A stretch of DNA of 64,000 nucleotides, from NCBI GenBank assembly GCA_024743195.1, contig JANSXE010000015.1, forward strand, positions 1 to 64,000. The letters are read 5' to 3'. The notes beneath the pieces were generated by a model. It was not told the origin of the DNA. It made no database searches and saw only the letters and a list, made by a program, of their open reading frames with translations. A program made the position numbers and the translations under genes. The DNA comes from Alphaproteobacteria bacterium (GTDB lineage: Bacteria > Pseudomonadota > Alphaproteobacteria > UBA8366 > Aestuariispiraceae). Below, in pieces: positions 33,287-43,944 of this stretch (its first letter is position 1; the number at the start of each line of letters is the position of its first letter).

Positions 33287-33363
33287 TGGTGGGCCCGGCA
33301 GGACTCGAACCTGCAACCAAACCGTTATGAGCGGTCCGCTCTAACCAATTGAGCTACGGGCCC
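33287..33363 (-). tRNA. tRNA-Ile2 (anticodon CAT, lysidine-modified)
   Basis: 77 nt on the minus strand, CCA encoded. Acceptor stem GGGCCCG pairs with CGGGCCC, the D arm is AGCTCAATTGGTTAGAGC, the anticodon loop is CTCATAA, and the T arm is GCAGGTTCGAGTCCTGC. Anticodon CAT in this body (GGGCCC acceptor, not the fMet mismatch at position 1 and not the usual elongator Met body) fits the isoleucine tRNA whose C34 is converted to lysidine by TilS to read AUA. Elongator Met is the alternative reading. Confidence 0.85.
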
Positions 33364-33390
33364 AGCCGGCCGGACGCCCTAGCCGCGGGA

Positions 33391-33432
33391 GCGACTGGCG
33401 GGCGGCGACTGGCGGGCGGCGACTGCCGGGCG
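33391..33432. repeat. 14-bp tandem repeat, 3 copies, non-coding
   Basis: Unit gcgactggcgggcg repeats three times (the last copy with one change) between tRNA-Ile2 and the FkbM gene. Confidence 0.85.
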
Positions 33433-33539
33433 GTTCTATAGCACCGGGCGCAGACGGCGAAAAGCGAGGCGGGCGGGCTTGCCTCCGCCGGCGCCAGCGG
33501 GTCTGCTGGGCCCCAGCGCCACTGCGAGAGGACGGCCCG

Positions 33540-34397
33540 ATGACCCTGACCGCCGACGATGCGACGCGGACGATCCGGCGCGGGGCGGCGGTCTTCAGGG
33601 TCGCGCTGCCGGAAAAGCTCGACCGCGACTATTGGGCCAAGGTCGCCGACGAACGCTGGGAGCCGGAGACCTTCCGGCTGTTCGACGCGGCGCTCGGCCA
33701 AGCGCCCGGGGCCGGGCCGGGCGGCCCGCCGCGGCGGCTTGTCGACATCGGCGCCTGGATCGGACCGACGGCGCTCTACGCCGCGGCCTTGGGCGCATCG
33801 GTCGACGCCTTCGAGCCCGACCCGGTCGCGCTCGGGAAACTCCGCGCCAATCTGGCGCTCAATCCCGACCTCGCCGCGCGGATCGCCGTGCATCCGGTCG
33901 CGCTGGCCCCGGCGGAGGCGGCGGCCAAGGGGACGGTCGAGCTCGCGACGGAGGAGGCGGGCAACAGCATGTCCGGCCTCTTCCGCGACGCCCCGGAGCG
34001 GCTGACCGTCGCCGCCGCGACGCCGGACGCGGCCGGCCTGCCCGCCCTTTTCGAGACCGCCGATCTGGTGAAGCTCGACATCGAAGGCGGCGAATTCGCG
34101 CTGCTGCCGGCGCTGGCGCCCCTGTTGGCGGCGAGCCGGCCGGTCCTGCATCTCTCGCTCCACGCCCGTTTCCTGCCCGAGGCGCGGTTGGGCGCGGCCG
34201 AGCGGGGGCGGCTGCAGCGCGCGGCGCTGGCGGCCTTGCCGGACTACGCCCACGCCTATCAGGCGCGGCGCGGCGTCTGGTCGGCGCTCGCAGGCTGGCG
34301 GGACGCGCTCGCGACCCGCATCGCGCCGCCCGAGGGTGAGCGCGGTCTGGACGGCGCCTTCGCCTTCGCGGACCGACCGCTCGCCATCCTCGATTGA
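33540..34397 (+). CDS. FkbM-family SAM-dependent methyltransferase
   Basis: A 285-aa class I methyltransferase. RRLVDIGAWIGPTALYAA is the SAM-binding glycine-rich loop (residues 65-82), VDAFEPDPVALGKL the acidic strand 2, and VKLDIEGGEFALL near 180 the diagnostic FkbM D-[IV]-E-G-x-E motif. FkbM enzymes O-methylate sugars or polyketides; here the acceptor is unknown. AGAGGA lies 7 nt before the ATG. It stands alone downstream of the tRNA and 48 nt upstream of a SCO1 gene. Confidence 0.8.
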   Translation: MTLTADDATRTIRRGAAVFRVALPEKLDRDYWAKVADERWEPETFRLFDAALGQAPGAGPGGPPRRLVDIGAWIGPTALYAAALGASVDAFEPDPVALGKLRANLALNPDLAARIAVHPVALAPAEAAAKGTVELATEEAGNSMSGLFRDAPERLTVAAATPDAAGLPALFETADLVKLDIEGGEFALLPALAPLLAASRPVLHLSLHARFLPEARLGAAERGRLQRAALAALPDYAHAYQARRGVWSALAGWRDALATRIAPPEGERGLDGAFAFADRPLAILD

Positions 34398-34445
34398 AGC
34401 GCCTATCTTCAAAAGCCTCTAGGCGTCTCGGAGCGGAGGCGGCGG

Positions 34446-35159
34446 ATGACGGAACGATCGGGCGGAACGCGCCCGCTCTATGCGCTTGGCGCGACGATCC
34501 TGGCGGCGGGCTTGGCCGGGACGGCGCTGCAACTCGACGAGGAGGCCGGCGCACGGCCGGAGCCGGCGCTCGCCGGCGGGCTGTGCTCCGCAGCCGGAAT
34601 CAGCGCCGCCTACCTGTTCGACCGGATCGCGGAGGGCGGCCTCCTGCGTGCCGCGCTGGGCGAGCCGCCGGCCGTCGGCGGCCCGTTCGAACTGACCGGA
34701 CCGGACGGCGCCGCGGTGTCGGACGCGAGCCTCGCCGGCCGGCCCTATGCGATCGCCTTCGGCTTCACGCACTGCCCGGACGTCTGCCCCACGACGCTCG
34801 CCGAGATGGCCGGATGGATCGACGCGCTCGGCGCGGACGCCGACCGGATCGCCTTCCACTTCGCGACGCTGGATCCGGAGCGGGACGCGCCGGCACGGCT
34901 CGCGGCCTATGTCGGCGCCTTCTCCCCCGCGATCCGACCGTTGCACGGCGACCGGACGGCGACGGACCGCGTGATCGAGGCCTTCGCGCTCTACGCCCGC
35001 AAGGTCCCGCTCTCCGACGGCGATTACGTGATGGATCATACGACCGGGGTCTTCGTGATGGACGCCGCCGGCCGCCACCGCGACACGCTTCTGCCGGGGG
35101 TGTCGGTGACGGAGGCGGTCGCAAGCCTGCGCGCGGCGCTCGAGCCCCCCGGCGGCTGA
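34446..35159 (+). CDS. SCO1/SenC copper chaperone
   Basis: A 237-aa thioredoxin-fold protein that delivers copper to the CuA site of cytochrome oxidase. The N-terminal hydrophobic segment (residues 10-28) anchors it to the periplasmic face. Copper ligands are present: the two cysteines of GFTHCPDVCPTTL and the His of VMDHTTGVFV. The loop before the thioredoxin fold contains an extra Cys (GGLCSAAG). GGAGG precedes the ATG. It converges on the hydrolase gene with only 10 nt between stops. No oxidase genes are adjacent. Confidence 0.87.
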   Translation: MTERSGGTRPLYALGATILAAGLAGTALQLDEEAGARPEPALAGGLCSAAGISAAYLFDRIAEGGLLRAALGEPPAVGGPFELTGPDGAAVSDASLAGRPYAIAFGFTHCPDVCPTTLAEMAGWIDALGADADRIAFHFATLDPERDAPARLAAYVGAFSPAIRPLHGDRTATDRVIEAFALYARKVPLSDGDYVMDHTTGVFVMDAAGRHRDTLLPGVSVTEAVASLRAALEPPGG

Positions 35160-35169
35160 CGGGCGCCGT

Positions 35170-36582
35170 TCACTCGCTCAGCAACGCGGCCAACCGCTCC
35201 AACGGCGCCGGCTGCGACGGCAGGCCGAGCGAGAGGGCGAAATGCCCCTGGCGGCGCACGAATCGGTTGCGCGGCGGAATTCCCCAGGCGTCGCAGCGGC
35301 CGAGGCCGGTGGCGTAGGGCACCACCTCGTCCTCGCGGCCCAGCGCGACCAGGATGCGCGCCGGGTCGAGCGCCGGGGCGGCGTCCCGCGGCGGCTCGTA
35401 GAGCGCCGCCAGCGCCTCGATCCGTTCGCGCGTCCAGCCGGCGAAGGCGAGCGCGCCGGTCGCGCCCATGCCCTGGGTCAGCGATCCCTCGAAGACGGTG
35501 CGCTCGACGCTGTCGGTCGGCGAGACGAGCAGCGCCGCGTCTGGTCGCGCCGCCGCCTCCCAGCCCCCGGCGTGGGCGAGGACAAGCTGACCCGTCAAGG
35601 CGCCGAGGCTGACGCCGACAAGGCCCACCGGGCGCTCCCATCGCGCGCGCGCCCAGGCGGTGAGGCGGCCGATCTCCGGGACGTGCGCGGCGAAATAGCC
35701 GATCAGCCCGGCCGGGCCGCGGGCGACCAGCACCTCCCCGCCATAGCGCCCGCCGCAGCGGCCGGCCGGGCGTCGCCGGCCGTGCCAGGGCCCTTCCGGC
35801 AGCACGACGGCGAGCCCGGCCCGCACCAGCCAATGGGTCAGCGTGGAGTAGCCGCCCCAGTAATCCTCCTCCATGCAAATCCCATGGGCGAGGACGACGG
35901 CGCCGCGCGGCGGCTCTGACCCCGGCGGCTCCAGCACCACAGCGCGCAGCGGGCCCGGCGCCTGGTCGCTGGCGTCGGCCGGGCCGTCGGCGCGCAGATA
36001 GAAACGGCGATAGCTCTCGCCCTCGATCGCGTGGGAGAGGCGCAGCCGCGGCGGCTCCGGCGGGATGGCGAAGGCGGTTCCGGGCTCCGCGAGGCGCGCG
36101 GCCTGGGCTTCGCTGACCGCGTCCGGGGCGTCGATGCTGAAGCGCACGGCCGGAAAGCGCTCGCGCAGATGCTGCAGGCCGAAGAGCGTGCGCTGCGCCA
36201 TGTACTGCACGGCGCGGCGGTCGCGCACGGCGGCGCATTCGGCCAGCGCCGCCGGATCGGGCGCGGTCCGGGCGAACAGCGCCGTCTCAAGCGCCGATTC
36301 GGCCTCCAGATAACTGCGCCGGCCGCGCGCGAAGAGCGCCAGCGTCGGCGCCGAGGGCGCCTCGCTGCGGGTCTCGCCGCCGACGGCCTTCAGAAACGCG
36401 GCTTGCGGATCGCGGTCGTAATCCTCCGCGTCCGCGCAGGCGGCGTCTGCCGCAGCCCAGGCGCGGCTCAACGGGAAGATCAGGGAGGTGACGAGCGGCA
36501 GCGAGACCCGGTCGTACCAGGGCCGCCAGAGGAGTTGGCTCAGCGGCCCGCCGCTGAGCCAGGCGGCGAGCTGATCGCGCAT
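35170..36582 (-). CDS. Alpha/beta hydrolase, unassigned subfamily
   Basis: A 470-aa protein. The C-terminal 270 residues are an alpha/beta hydrolase: VVLAHGICMEEDYW (oxyanion region), VGLVGVSLGALTGQ (nucleophile Ser in G-x-S-x-G), LGREDEVVPY (acid) and RRQGHFALSL (His). The N-terminal 190 residues are helical without a recognised domain and include a membrane-skirting segment, SLPLVTSLIFPLSRAWAA. Secreted or membrane-associated lipase/esterase activity is possible. It lies downstream of rpoD on the same strand, 22 nt from its stop, so it may be read through from the dnaG-rpoD transcript. Confidence 0.7.
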   Translation of the reverse strand: MRDQLAAWLSGGPLSQLLWRPWYDRVSLPLVTSLIFPLSRAWAAADAACADAEDYDRDPQAAFLKAVGGETRSEAPSAPTLALFARGRRSYLEAESALETALFARTAPDPAALAECAAVRDRRAVQYMAQRTLFGLQHLRERFPAVRFSIDAPDAVSEAQAARLAEPGTAFAIPPEPPRLRLSHAIEGESYRRFYLRADGPADASDQAPGPLRAVVLEPPGSEPPRGAVVLAHGICMEEDYWGGYSTLTHWLVRAGLAVVLPEGPWHGRRRPAGRCGGRYGGEVLVARGPAGLIGYFAAHVPEIGRLTAWARARWERPVGLVGVSLGALTGQLVLAHAGGWEAAARPDAALLVSPTDSVERTVFEGSLTQGMGATGALAFAGWTRERIEALAALYEPPRDAAPALDPARILVALGREDEVVPYATGLGRCDAWGIPPRNRFVRRQGHFALSLGLPSQPAPLERLAALLSE

Positions 36583-36604
36583 CGCAGCCGCCGCGTCCAG
36601 ACGC

Positions 36605-38698
<2,094 letters not shown>

Positions 38699-38739
38699 CG
38701 CCTACCAGATCCTCGAACGCCGCGCGGGCCCCGGCCGAC

Positions 38740-38755
38740 GCCCCGGCTTCGGGGC
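38740..38755 (-). terminator. GC-rich hairpin between dnaG and rpoD
   Basis: GCCCCG and CGGGGC with a 4-nt loop lie 42 nt upstream of rpoD, without a T-run. It may act as an attenuator or RNA-processing site that sets the dnaG:rpoD ratio, as in other dnaG-rpoD operons. Confidence 0.35.
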
Positions 38756-38777
38756 TCCGGCGCACGAGCGCCTGCGG

Positions 38778-40736
38778 TCAGTCATCCTCGTCAATCACCC
38801 CGCGGCCCAGCGCCGCCTCACCCGCATCATGATCGCGCCACAAGGCCATGCGGCGCGCCTCCAGGGCCTCGAGCCCCTCGGTCTTCAGCCCCTCGGACTT
38901 CAGGCCAGGCGCCGCGTCGCCCGGCGCTCCGCCCGCGTCCGCCGAATTCGCCGACGCCGGCCTAACCCCGCGCACCACCTCGGCGCGCAGCACACCCTGG
39001 CTTCTGATCAGCAGGATATGATCCAACGCCGCCTGCGCCTCCTCCGCCGAGGCGTCGGGCCGCGCCTGCCGCGCCAACTGAAAGAGCCGCGCATCCCCGA
39101 TCAGACGCAGGGCGTCGTTATCCCCGTGTTCGGTGAAGTGGTTGCGCACGCGCTCGGAATCAAGCGGTTCCCCCAAGGCTGCGAGTTTTTGTAAGGCGCG
39201 TCTTACTTTGTCAAGGTCGGCGTCGAAGACGAACCGGTCGAGCGCCTCCTCGAACCCGTCGATCAGGTCCGGATGGTTGGCCAGGGTGGCCAGCACCACC
39301 TGTTGCTGCCGGCGCGAGAGGCCCTGCGCCCGCCCCGACAGCGCCGCGCCCAGAGGTTCGGCAGCATGCGGCGCGCTGGAGACCGGCCGCCAGGGCGCGC
39401 CGCGCCGCCCGCCAACACCACCCGAACGCCCCTGCGGCCCCGGCCGGCTGCGCCGGCGCGCCAACTCCCACAGACGGTCGTTGAAGGCGCGGAAATACTG
39501 CTTGCGGACCGTCTCGTCCTCGATCCGCCCGGCGAGCTGTTTGAGCCGGCTTTCCAGGTCGGCGCGGCGTTCCGGCGTGTCGGTCGGCGACCGGTCGCGC
39601 TCGGCTTCCCAGAGCACCTGCGAGAGCGGCCGCGCCGCCGTCAGCGTCGCGCGCATCGCCGCCGTCCCCTGCGCGGCGATCAAGCTGTCCGGGTCCTCCC
39701 CCGGCGGCAGGAAGGCGAAGCGCAGGCTCTTGCCGGGCTGAAGCCGGGGCAGCGCGCGCTCGGCCGCGCGCAGGGCCGCGCGACCCCCCGCCGCGTCGCC
39801 GTCGAGACACAGGATCGGCTCCTCCGCCACCCGCCACAGCGCCGCGATCTGCGCCTCCGTCACCGCAGTGCCGAGCGGCGCGACCGCGCCCTCGAAGCCG
39901 GCCTGGGCGAGCGCGATCACGTCCATATAGCCTTCCGCGACGAGCAGGTCCGCCCTCTCCTTGCGCACCGCCTCGCGCGCCTCGCCCAGATGATAGAGGG
40001 TGCGGCTCTTGTCGAAGAGCGGCGTGTCGGGGGAGTTGATGTATTTTCCAATCCCCTTCGCCTTGGCGTCGCCCATGAAGCGGCCGCCGAAGGCGATCCA
40101 CCGCCCGCGCGCGTCCGCGATCGGGAACATGATCCGGTCGCGGAACAGCGGGTAGGGGCTGCGGCCCGCCTCCGGCTGGCGGTAGAGGCCGACCTCGATC
40201 AGCGCCTCCATCGCGATCGCCTGCGTCTTGGCGGCGTCGGCCAACGCGTCGCGATCGTCCGGCGCGAAGCCGAGCGAGAAGCGCCCGATCGTCTCCTCCG
40301 TCAGCCCGCGTCCTTTGAGATAGGCGAGCGCGGCGCGGCCGGCCGGCGCGCGCAGCTGGCGCTCATACCAGGCGACGGCGAAGCCCATCACCTCGTAGAG
40401 GCTCTTGCGGCGTTCGGCCCGCTCGCGCTCCTGCGGGCTGGTCTGGGGCATGTCCAGGCCCGCCTCGCCGGCCAGGCGCTCGACCGCCTCCGGGAAGCTC
40501 AGCCCCTCGGTCTTCATCAGCCAGGAGAAATGGTCGCCATGCTCGCCGGTCGAGAAGCAGTGGAAGAACCCCTTGTCCTCGACGACGTGGAAGCTCGGCG
40601 TCTTCTCGTTGGTGAAGGGCGAGACGCCCCACCAGTCGCCGCGCCCCTTCTGGCGCAGCTGCACGCGCCGCCCGACCAGTTGGACGAGCGAGAGGCGGCT
40701 GCGGATGTCGTCCAGAAAGCTGGGCGGAAAGGCCAT
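38778..40736 (-). CDS. dnaG: DNA primase DnaG
   Basis: A 652-aa primase that lays RNA primers at the fork. The N-terminal zinc-ribbon region is recognisable (PFTNEKTPSFHVVEDKGFFHCF) but three of four zinc ligands are replaced: Ser39, Thr42 and Thr63, leaving Cys60. The RNA polymerase core has RDRIMFPIADARGRWIAFGGR, the TOPRIM motif VAEGYMDVIALAQAG and LDGDAAGGRAA. The C-terminal helicase-binding part contains a 15-bp duplication (GLKSEGLKTEG). The ATG is standard. It is first in the dnaG-rpoD operon, divergent from a cupin gene. Confidence 0.95.
   Translation of the reverse strand: MAFPPSFLDDIRSRLSLVQLVGRRVQLRQKGRGDWWGVSPFTNEKTPSFHVVEDKGFFHCFSTGEHGDHFSWLMKTEGLSFPEAVERLAGEAGLDMPQTSPQERERAERRKSLYEVMGFAVAWYERQLRAPAGRAALAYLKGRGLTEETIGRFSLGFAPDDRDALADAAKTQAIAMEALIEVGLYRQPEAGRSPYPLFRDRIMFPIADARGRWIAFGGRFMGDAKAKGIGKYINSPDTPLFDKSRTLYHLGEAREAVRKERADLLVAEGYMDVIALAQAGFEGAVAPLGTAVTEAQIAALWRVAEEPILCLDGDAAGGRAALRAAERALPRLQPGKSLRFAFLPPGEDPDSLIAAQGTAAMRATLTAARPLSQVLWEAERDRSPTDTPERRADLESRLKQLAGRIEDETVRKQYFRAFNDRLWELARRRSRPGPQGRSGGVGGRRGAPWRPVSSAPHAAEPLGAALSGRAQGLSRRQQQVVLATLANHPDLIDGFEEALDRFVFDADLDKVRRALQKLAALGEPLDSERVRNHFTEHGDNDALRLIGDARLFQLARQARPDASAEEAQAALDHILLIRSQGVLRAEVVRGVRPASANSADAGGAPGDAAPGLKSEGLKTEGLEALEARRMALWRDHDAGEAALGRGVIDEDD
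38873..38902. repeat. 15-bp tandem duplication in dnaG
   Basis: gcccctcggtcttca followed by gcccctcggacttca, one mismatch, encoding L-K-[ST]-E-G repeats in the primase C-terminal linker. Confidence 0.8.
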
Positions 40737-40837
40737 GTCTGTCCTTGGGTCCGTCTCGGAGGCTGTCCCTGGTCAAATCGGGTCGTCTGCGCGATGCTGC
40801 GTGCGTCCGCGCGCCTGGGCCCGAGAGGATATCAGAC

Positions 40838-41323
40838 ATGAGCGATCCGTCAGCACCCCCTGTCAAGCTGGACCCGTCGGACATCGCGCCGCGCGTCGGC
40901 TCCAGCCTCTACCCTGAGGCTTTCCGCGCGCTCTGCGAGGGGCGCCTGAAGCGCGCGCTCGGCGACGCCTTCGGGGTGAGCCAATTCGGCGTCAACCTGA
41001 CGGAGCTGCCGCCCGGGGTCGCGACCGCGCACCGCCACTGGCACGCGGCGGAGGACGAGTTCGTCTTCGTGCTCGACGGCGAGGCGGTGCTGGTGACGGA
41101 GGCCGGCGAAACGCCGATTCGCGCCGGCGAGTGCGCGGGCTTCCCCGCCGGCCGCGCCGACGGCCATATGATCGTCAACCGCAGCGACGCGCCGGTGCGG
41201 CTCCTGGAGATCGGCAGCCGGTCTTCCGGAGACGCCGCGTTCTATCCCGACATCGACCTCGCCTGCCGCAAGGAGCGCGGCGCAATGCGCTTCTTCCGCA
41301 AGGACGGCGCGCCCTACGATTGA
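40838..41323 (+). CDS. Cupin-domain protein
   Basis: A 161-aa single-domain cupin. Motif 1 is ATAHRHWHAAEDEFVFVLDGEAVL (His-x-His and Glu metal ligands); motif 2 is GECAGFPAGRADGHMIVNRSD. The tail YPDIDLACRKERGAMRFFRKDG resembles cupins next to transcription or sugar genes with no proven function. AGAGGA lies 9 nt before the ATG. It is divergent from dnaG with 101 nt between, and its stop lies 10 nt inside the 3' end of the convergent membrane-protein gene. Confidence 0.75.
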   Translation: MSDPSAPPVKLDPSDIAPRVGSSLYPEAFRALCEGRLKRALGDAFGVSQFGVNLTELPPGVATAHRHWHAAEDEFVFVLDGEAVLVTEAGETPIRAGECAGFPAGRADGHMIVNRSDAPVRLLEIGSRSSGDAAFYPDIDLACRKERGAMRFFRKDGAPYD

Positions 41324-42132
41324 GGCGGCGCGCCGTGTCCGTCGGCCAGTTCGAGATAGGCCGCCGACAGGGTCGAGACGCCGAGCGCGATGGCGACGTA
41401 GCGGATCGCCTCATTGAGAAGCGCCAGCAGCGCGATCCCCGTCGCGGTCTCGAGCAGGCCGACGGCGCCGAAGACGCCGGCCAGCAGATTGACCGGCATG
41501 GCGCCCACCAGTCCGATCAGGACCGGCAACACCAGGATGAAGAACATCGCCGCCGAGCGCCTGCGCGTCGCCGCCCAGGCGGCGCGCAGGCCGAATTCCT
41601 TGCGCCCAATCGCGGCCGCCGGCAGGGCGAGCGACAGCCGCGCGAAGACGATGAGCCCCAGGACATAGACCAGGCCGATCGCCGCAAAGCCCGCCGGCCC
41701 CAGCACCGCGGTCGCGATCGCGACCAAGGGCGAGAGCAGGAACACCGCCAGGAACATCAGCAGCACGATGCCGATCAGCAGCAAGAGAAACCGCGTCTTC
41801 TCGCGCCGCCATTTCAACGCCTCGGCGACGGTCACGGCCTCGCCCGGCACCAGGTACTTCCGATGCCAGGCGACGGCGAACATGACGTAGAAGAGGATCT
41901 GCAGAACCAGCAGCATCAAGAAGGCGAGCGGCACGCTGGGCGGCACCCCCTGCATCGGGTCGCCCATGGTGATCGCCGCCTCGGGGACGACGAGCGTCGT
42001 CAAGGTCCCGATCAGCGCCAGCGCGATCACCGGCGGAGTCGCGATCATCAGAAGATCGCGCCGCGTCGCCACCAGGTAGCCGAAAGACGTCCCGATGCAG
42101 CGCAGCGGGGAGAAGTCGCGGGTCTGAGGCGT
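41314..42132 (-). CDS. Multi-pass membrane protein of unknown function
   Basis: About 272 aa with six to seven hydrophobic segments, two long loops carrying basic residues (WHRKYLVPGEAVTVAEALKWRREKTR; RKEFGLRAAWAATRRRSA), and a repeated pattern of loop plus helix pair seen in YciC/DUF975-like or GPDPase membrane-domain proteins. No catalytic motif is visible. The GTG start at 42135-42133 overlaps the upstream stop (GTGA), with GAGGAGG well spaced upstream, so the true 5' end is 42135; it is coupled to the methyltransferase gene. The 3' end overlaps the convergent cupin stop by 10 nt. Confidence 0.65.
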   Translation of the reverse strand, partial: TPQTRDFSPLRCIGTSFGYLVATRRDLLMIATPPVIALALIGTLTTLVVPEAAITMGDPMQGVPPSVPLAFLMLLVLQILFYVMFAVAWHRKYLVPGEAVTVAEALKWRREKTRFLLLLIGIVLLMFLAVFLLSPLVAIATAVLGPAGFAAIGLVYVLGLIVFARLSLALPAAAIGRKEFGLRAAWAATRRRSAAMFFILVLPVLIGLVGAMPVNLLAGVFGAVGLLETATGIALLALLNEAIRYVAIALGVSTLSAAYLELADGHGAPPQS

Positions 42133-43157
42133 CACGCCGTTCCTCCTCGCGTGCGGGCTGGCGGAACGGCGGCGGGGGCGAGATCGCCCGCGGGCCGCTC
42201 CACGGTTTGCAGCGCGTCCGCCAGCCGGTGGCGCGCGGAGCCGGGGCGCATCGGCTTCTGCTGGCTCTCATGCGGGGCCCAGCCATGCAGATACACGATG
42301 TCGAAGGTCGCCTGGATGCGGCCGTCCGGCCCGGCGTGGCGCTCCGCATAGAGGCGCGCCGCCTCGGTGAAGAGCGCGCGCGGCGGAACGCCTCGCGGCC
42401 CCTGCGCCATCGCCGCCGTCTCGCCCATCGCCCGCAACTCGGCCGCCAGATGGAAGAAGGTCTCGTAGGTCACGGTCAGACGGTCGAAATCGACGACCGG
42501 CAGCGCGAAGCCTGCGCGCTGCATCAGCGCGCCCGCGTCCTGCAGCGCCAGCGTCGGCGCGACGCGCGGCGCGGCGCCGCCGCGGACGCGGTCCTCCGCC
42601 TCGACCATCACCGCGCGCAACTCCGCCAACGTGTCGCCGCCGAGCGCGGCGGCCAGGAACAGCCCGTCCGGCTTCAAGGCGCGGTTGATCTGGATGAGCG
42701 CGCCGGGCAGGTCCTCCACCCAATGCAGGGCGAGAGAACTGATCACCAGATCGAAACTCTCCTCCCGCACCGGCAGCCAGGCGGGGTCGGCGGCGAAGAC
42801 GGCGGCGCCCGTTCGCGCCTGCCCAGTCCGCGCCTGCCCAGTTCGCGCCTGCCCAGTCCGCGCTTGCCCAGTCCGCGCTTGGGCAACCGCCGCCATCTCC
42901 GGCGAGAGATCGCAGCCGACCAGCCGGCCGACGCCCGCCGCCTCCGGGAGGCGCGCCGCCAGCGCCCCCTTGCGGCAGCCGATCTCCAGCGCCAGCGGGA
43001 AGGTCCGTGCGACGTCCAGCAGCCGGTCGGCCAGACGCTCCGCCGCCTCTACGAACAGGAACTCGGCCGCGTCGTCGCGCGCCGCCGCACGCGCGCGCCG
43101 GCGGCGTTGCAGCCGCGGGTCGAACAGGCCCTGATCGCTTGGCGCACCTTGGGTCAT
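42132..43157 (-). CDS. BioC/NDUFAF5-like SAM-dependent methyltransferase
   Basis: A 341-aa class I methyltransferase. It starts MTQGAPSDQGLFDPRLQRRR. ALEIGCRKGALAARL is the SAM motif, VGCDLSPEMAAVAQAR the second strand, and ISSLALHWVEDLPGAL is the LALHW-type motif shared with BioC and the mitochondrial complex I assembly factor NDUFAF5. Next to comF-region genes in alphaproteobacteria this family is likely an NDUFAF5-like hydroxylase/assembly factor. Five pentapeptide repeats (GQART) interrupt the SAM domain between strands 2 and 3. The ATG has no clear ribosome site. Divergent from the thiol dioxygenase gene. Confidence 0.78.
   Translation of the reverse strand: MTQGAPSDQGLFDPRLQRRRRARAAARDDAAEFLFVEAAERLADRLLDVARTFPLALEIGCRKGALAARLPEAAGVGRLVGCDLSPEMAAVAQARTGQARTGQARTGQARTGQARTGAAVFAADPAWLPVREESFDLVISSLALHWVEDLPGALIQINRALKPDGLFLAAALGGDTLAELRAVMVEAEDRVRGGAAPRVAPTLALQDAGALMQRAGFALPVVDFDRLTVTYETFFHLAAELRAMGETAAMAQGPRGVPPRALFTEAARLYAERHAGPDGRIQATFDIVYLHGWAPHESQQKPMRPGSARHRLADALQTVERPAGDLAPAAVPPARTRGGTA
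42811..42885. repeat. 15-bp tandem repeat, 5 copies, inside the methyltransferase gene
   Basis: Unit g[tc]ccgcgc[ct]tgccca with the variant gttcgcgcctgccca. It encodes G-Q-A-R-T five times, directly after the second strand of the SAM fold. The frame is preserved. Confidence 0.9.
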
Positions 43158-43299
43158 GGCCGGAATATGGCGAGGCGCCCCCGGCGAGGCAAAGGCTTTA
43201 TCCTCCAGGCCCCGAGGCGCCGCTTGAGGCGGCGGCGCGCTTGCGCCTACACTTCCGCGAAAGTCGTGCCCGAACGGACGGAATCGGAGGAGCGAACCC

Positions 43300-43944
43300 A
43301 TGAGTGCGGTGAGCGAAGCGCGCGACGCGGCGGTGGCGGAGACGGTGGCCCGGATCCGCGCGCTGGAAGCGCAAGGCGGCGTCACCCGAGAGACGCTGGC
43401 GAAGATCAAGGACGCGCTGATCGCGCTCGGCCTGCGCAGCGATCTGTTTCCCGAGGAGGATTTCCCGCCGCCCGAGAGCGGGACCGGGGATCGGCTCTAC
43501 CGTCTCTCGATGGATTCCGACGACCGCTTCGCGCTCTATTTGAACCGCGGGACGGGCGACAAGGACACGCCGCCGCACGACCACACGACCTGGGCCTGCG
43601 TCGTCGGCGTGCGCGGTCAGGAGCACAACAAGTTCTACCGACGCACTGACGATCGCGCGACGCCCGGCCGCGGGACGGTGGAGGTGGTCGCGGAGAAGAC
43701 GGTCGAGCCCGGAACCGGCGTCGCCATGACGCCGGACGACATCCATTCGATCCATATGCGCGGGCCGGGGGTGAAGATGCATCTCCATATGTACGGTCTG
43801 GCCATCCATCGCCTGTCGGGGCGGGTGAAATACGACGTCGAGACGGGAACCTACGAGCATTTCGAGGCGCATCCCGACACCGTCGCGATGGAGGGGCGCG
43901 CCGCCGACCCGATGCTGCCCGCCGACGCAGAGACGCGGGCGTGA
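43300..43944 (+). CDS. Cysteine/mercaptopropionate dioxygenase-family thiol dioxygenase
   Basis: A 214-aa cupin of the cysteine dioxygenase type, which adds O2 to a thiol at an Fe(II) held by three histidines. TPPHDHTTWACVVGVRGQEHNKFYR provides two His, and DDIHSIHMRGPGVKMHLHMYG the third. The N-terminal 55 residues are helical. GGAGGAGCG precedes the ATG. It overlaps the rhodanese gene by GTGA, a pairing that suggests oxidation of cysteine-derived or protein-bound persulfide sulfur. A substrate among cysteine, 3-mercaptopropionate or persulfide cannot be chosen from sequence. Confidence 0.82.
   Translation: MSAVSEARDAAVAETVARIRALEAQGGVTRETLAKIKDALIALGLRSDLFPEEDFPPPESGTGDRLYRLSMDSDDRFALYLNRGTGDKDTPPHDHTTWACVVGVRGQEHNKFYRRTDDRATPGRGTVEVVAEKTVEPGTGVAMTPDDIHSIHMRGPGVKMHLHMYGLAIHRLSGRVKYDVETGTYEHFEAHPDTVAMEGRAADPMLPADAETRA

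Noticed and set aside
33287-33363. Attachment-site duplication of the tRNA-Ile2 3' end
   Set aside because: No second copy of the T-arm/acceptor sequence noticed in the window.
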